Below, piece by piece: positions 61,616 to 64,000 of a stretch of 64,000 nucleotides of DNA. The position numbers and the translations under genes were made by a program. The DNA comes from Platynereis dumerilii. Its lineage: Eukaryota; Annelida; Polychaeta; Phyllodocida; Nereididae. Each line of letters starts with the position of its first letter. The stretch's first letter is position 1. The notes beneath the pieces are model-generated. The model saw only the letters and a list, made by a program, of their open reading frames with translations, did not search any database and had not been told where the DNA came from. The stretch is from contig JAPTHN010000001.1 of assembly GCA_026936325.1 (NCBI GenBank), positions 100,083,859 through 100,147,858 of the forward strand, given 5' to 3'.

Positions 61616-62814
61616 CTTGAAAGCGTATCTATAGAATGGAAAATTACTGTATCATATTCCCTGACCATGTAAACATAGGTATAGACCTAAGAATTATTCC
61701 AATATTTCTGTAACCTCTGCAGATATCAGCAAAGATACTTTTTGTTGTTGTGGCAGCCAAATTACACATATATTACATAACATACAATGATAAAAATGTT
61801 TTTGTGTTATTCCTCGACCCTGAAAACCTAGGTATAGAAACAAAAACTTTTCTGTTATCTCTATTAGTTTTGACATTAACTGAGGTGACAACATTTTCAA
61901 TAATGGCCGCCGAAAACATTCATATCATATTCTAAGGTCTGTTTTCTGGCCCAGAATCCCTTATTTGACTCTCATGCAATAGCAGCAATCCATTGAACTC
62001 TGAATTATTAATGCACAATGATCGATGGACATCTTCAAAATATTTAACGTTCAATTTGAAAAAATTATGAAATTTCGAAAATTTGAAAGTGCCCCCCCTA
62101 TGGTTAAAAAAAGCAAGTTTTTGATACAGTTTAGGTTACTAACATATAGCTAGAAATTTATGAAATCAGTTTATGCTGAATAAGCATTGATGTTATGGGA
62201 CTTTTTGATAGATATCGGGGACTAAAACTTGAAATATCATAAAATTACAGAAAAAATTGACATTGACCTTGACCTTAGGCAGTGACCTTGACCTCCAATC
62301 AAAATAAAAATCATCCCAAGAGGTGCGGAATTGCCCAAAACATATAGTTAGACACTAAAATTGTCAAATTTGGACAAATCTTAGCAGAATTATGACATTT
62401 TTAGTATTTTTTAATTTTTTGTGAAACGCAAAGAAATTTACCACCCTCCGCTATCTAAAAAGGCTTATATCTGGCTTATGAAGGAGTGTTCCACGCTAGA
62501 AAAAGTGAATTTAGAATATTCAAGTCATGTGTAATCATCCTCCATCATAAAATTTTCAAACCATGCGCTGCGCTCTGGTTCCTATAGTGCTAAAGTTGGC
62601 ATGTTTTCCCATTGAAACCCATGTTAAAGGAATTTTGCGCCACACTTGACACCCTATTTTCAAGTGGGGTAAAATCAAGGAAGAATTGAAATCACAGAAA
62701 AACGGACTTCACCAACCTTCATTATTATGTCTAAAGGGCGTTTGGTGAAAATTTCGTTAAGATCCGGCTCGGGCCACGTTTCACCCCCCGCATGGTTTTC
62801 TCAGAGACAGCCAA
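61616..62814 (-). repeat. Right inverted arm of TTAA element copy 2
   Basis: Inverted complement of 57174-58370. Its inner end is cut by the TA element at 60257-61615; a few matching bases (TACACA complement) remain beyond the insertion at 60252-60257. Confidence 0.9.
62264..62291 (-). promoter_or_regulatory. Pair of TCAAGGTCA motifs (minus strand) in right arm, copy 2
   Basis: TGACCTTGA at 62264 and 62283, mirroring 57707-57734. Confidence 0.45.
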
Positions 62815-62944
62815 TTAAGTACACTCAGTTCATTGATAATATGTAAATGGCACTGCCATGAAATTCGCGCAGCACTTATAAGTTCTTTTATTTTTATTTC
62901 ATATTCAATTTATGAAAGGTAGTTATGTAACTGTTAAAAAAAAC

Positions 62945-63125
62945 TAGAAAGACAGATACATAGAAAGACAGTCTTAGACAGATATACATTTAGAATATTA
63001 GAAAGATAAAATAGACAAAAAATATAATGGACAGACAAATAGATAGATAGATCAACCCACAGATGGATGAATAAATTGATAGATAGATATATATATTTAA
63101 TAGACAAATAACATTGATAGATAAT
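62945..63125. repeat. Degenerate GATA/GACA microsatellite
   Basis: AGATAGATAGAT and AGACAGA words are scattered with many substitutions, an old tetranucleotide array on the strand opposite to the TATC arrays. Confidence 0.7.
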
Positions 63126-63421
63126 CAGCTAAATGGTAGAAAGGCAGACAACACTGCAAGCTGTCAAAGTCAAGTCTATGTTAGATGGTTGATATTACAT
63201 AATAGTAATACAAAAACAATAACATGACCTGCTTGTAGATTAATTGCTTGCAGTTACATAATCATAAGTTTACAAAGATTATGTTACTTTAATTTTGTTA
63301 TGTTTTCTTGTTATCTGTTTTGAAATGAAATGAATCATGTGTTAATAATTTAATTTAGCTTGTAAAAGGCTAATAATTTAATATTTCATAAAAAATATTG
63401 GTACGCAGAGTCCGCGAAAAG

Positions 63422-63447
63422 TGCCGGTTTGCCGGTCAAAACCGGCA
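63422..63447. repeat. Perfect 9-bp stem hairpin, TGCCGGTTT/AAACCGGCA
   Basis: Stem arms at 63422-63430 and 63439-63447 enclose an 8-base loop. More CCGG words sit at 63433 and 63462. It stands out as GC-rich in AT-rich surroundings and could be a transposon end, but no partner end was found. Confidence 0.7.
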
Positions 63448-63617
63448 AAAATAGCGTGTGACCGGCAGGAATAGAGTGGTTACCTGCCCAAATGTCCGAT
63501 GGGTCAACTGAAGAGTCCATGAGCTGATACAGCAATCAATGCAATAAGCACAGGCCTTGGACATCTCCAGTGCAATTGACAAACATCAATGGCACAAATT
63601 GGTGACAGAAGTGTCAG

Positions 63618-63950
63618 ATGAGCTCAAGTGGATTGCAATTAAACATTATAAGAAGTGTCAATACCCCCAGCATTGCAATTTGCGATGCTTTACAACAGCT
63701 GGTATGTAGCCATACAAGATTTGAGGCCACAAGGTTATTGGCCATGTTACTGATGCTAACAGGGGACCTGTCGGGTTTTACTCCAGTGAATTGTAAAAAG
63801 CAAATTATGCTTTGGGATAGATTCTTATTAAATCTAATATCATCATTATGAAATAATCTACCTACTGCTATTTATTAAAATTATATGAATAGTTGACCAC
63901 CAAAATGTATGGAAAGTTAGTTTTTGTAATGGTCAATAAACTTGAACTTC
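63618..63950 (+). mobile_element. Possible decayed LINE 3' end
   Basis: The frame ends RFLLNLISSL, stop, NNLPTAIY. This resembles the conserved C-terminal 'LWNxLP' ending of CR1/L2-like proteins with the Trp codon changed to a stop. An AATAAA at 63935 lies about 80 bases further on. Similarity is short, so this is tentative. Confidence 0.35.
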
Positions 63951-64000
63951 AACCAATAGGTCAATATACTCAATAAGCTCTATTTCGATTAAGGGTAGCA

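Larger units (their letters stand above)
57174..62814. mobile_element. Foldback-type DNA transposon with ~1.2-kb inverted arms, TTAA target (copy 2)
   Basis: The ends TTGGCTGTCTCTGAGAAAAC and its complement are flanked by TTAA (57170-57173, 62815-62818). Arms 57174-58376 and 61616-62814 pair along their length. The terminal word GGCTGTCTCTGAGAAAA and the next ~130 bp (CGGATTTT, GAAATTTT.ACCAAA, TTAAGTCCGTTTT) are shared in diverged form with copy 1, so both belong to one family. The loop holds two nested TA elements. No transposase is recognisable; the 74-codon frame at 58546 has no motif. Confidence 0.87.

Noticed and set aside
1-64000. CRISPR arrays, operons, ribosome-binding sites or prokaryotic elements
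   Set aside because: The sequence is eukaryotic (introns, SINEs, LINEs). The regular repeats are micro- and minisatellites without unique spacers.

Overview
This is a eukaryotic, gene-poor, repeat-rich and mostly AT-rich window with no prokaryotic features. The recurring TAGGCCTA-type words, the tRNA-derived SINEs, the abundant (TATC)n arrays and the many terminal-inverted-repeat (TIR) DNA transposons suggest a marine deuterostome, most likely an echinoderm. That is a judgement from style; no species-diagnostic locus is present.

Only one host gene can be supported. It lies on the minus strand at 6689-1983 and encodes the first ~145 residues of a sulfotransferase-like P-loop protein. Three exons with agreeing phases are visible: start codon and P-loop exon at 6594-6689, a second exon at 2349-2481, and a third at 1983-2194 carrying the RDPxKxxxSLY motif. 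The C-terminal exons probably lie beyond the left edge. A 5' UTR splice acceptor lies just upstream of the ATG. Intron 1 is 4.1 kb and contains a Harbinger-like non-autonomous transposon.

The rest is mainly a record of transposition. (1) Two related foldback-type DNA transposons, 13745-19588 and 57174-62814, are flanked by TTAA. Their terminal inverted arms are 1.2-1.5 kb long, and every arm carries a conserved pair of TCAAGGTCA motifs. (2) A 4.87-kb element at 30791-35659 has a perfect 46-bp TIR beginning CACTGTG and a perfect 5-bp target duplication (ATGAG). It sits inside a SINE copy whose uninterrupted relatives occur elsewhere in the window. This is the most interesting object here, because the terminus and duplication length recall the Transib/RAG class. 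(3) Three TA-flanked elements, at 21199-21938, 59210-60169 and 60257-61615, share GGGGA-type ends and are filled with iterated copies of a short TIR phrase. Two of them are nested in the second TTAA element. (4) There are three tRNA-derived SINE families: A (29012, 47757), B (17582, 30748/35660, 45318) and C (29807). There are also a Tc1/mariner relic (42630-43559), a Harbinger-like element (3645-4381), three decayed LINE 3' ends (36970, 55790, 63618) and a small nested TIR element (15838-16491).

Tandem repeats account for much of the remainder. They include a 1.5-kb purine tract (26620-28165), a 1-kb pyrimidine tract (49700-50705), a CTG/CTT triplet tract (51095-51700), minisatellites near 41.3, 43.8 and 49.1 kb, and several tetranucleotide arrays. 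Long open frames in these tracts are low-complexity artefacts. The remaining stretches are non-coding as far as can be read. They may be intergenic DNA or introns of a gene whose exons lie outside the window.
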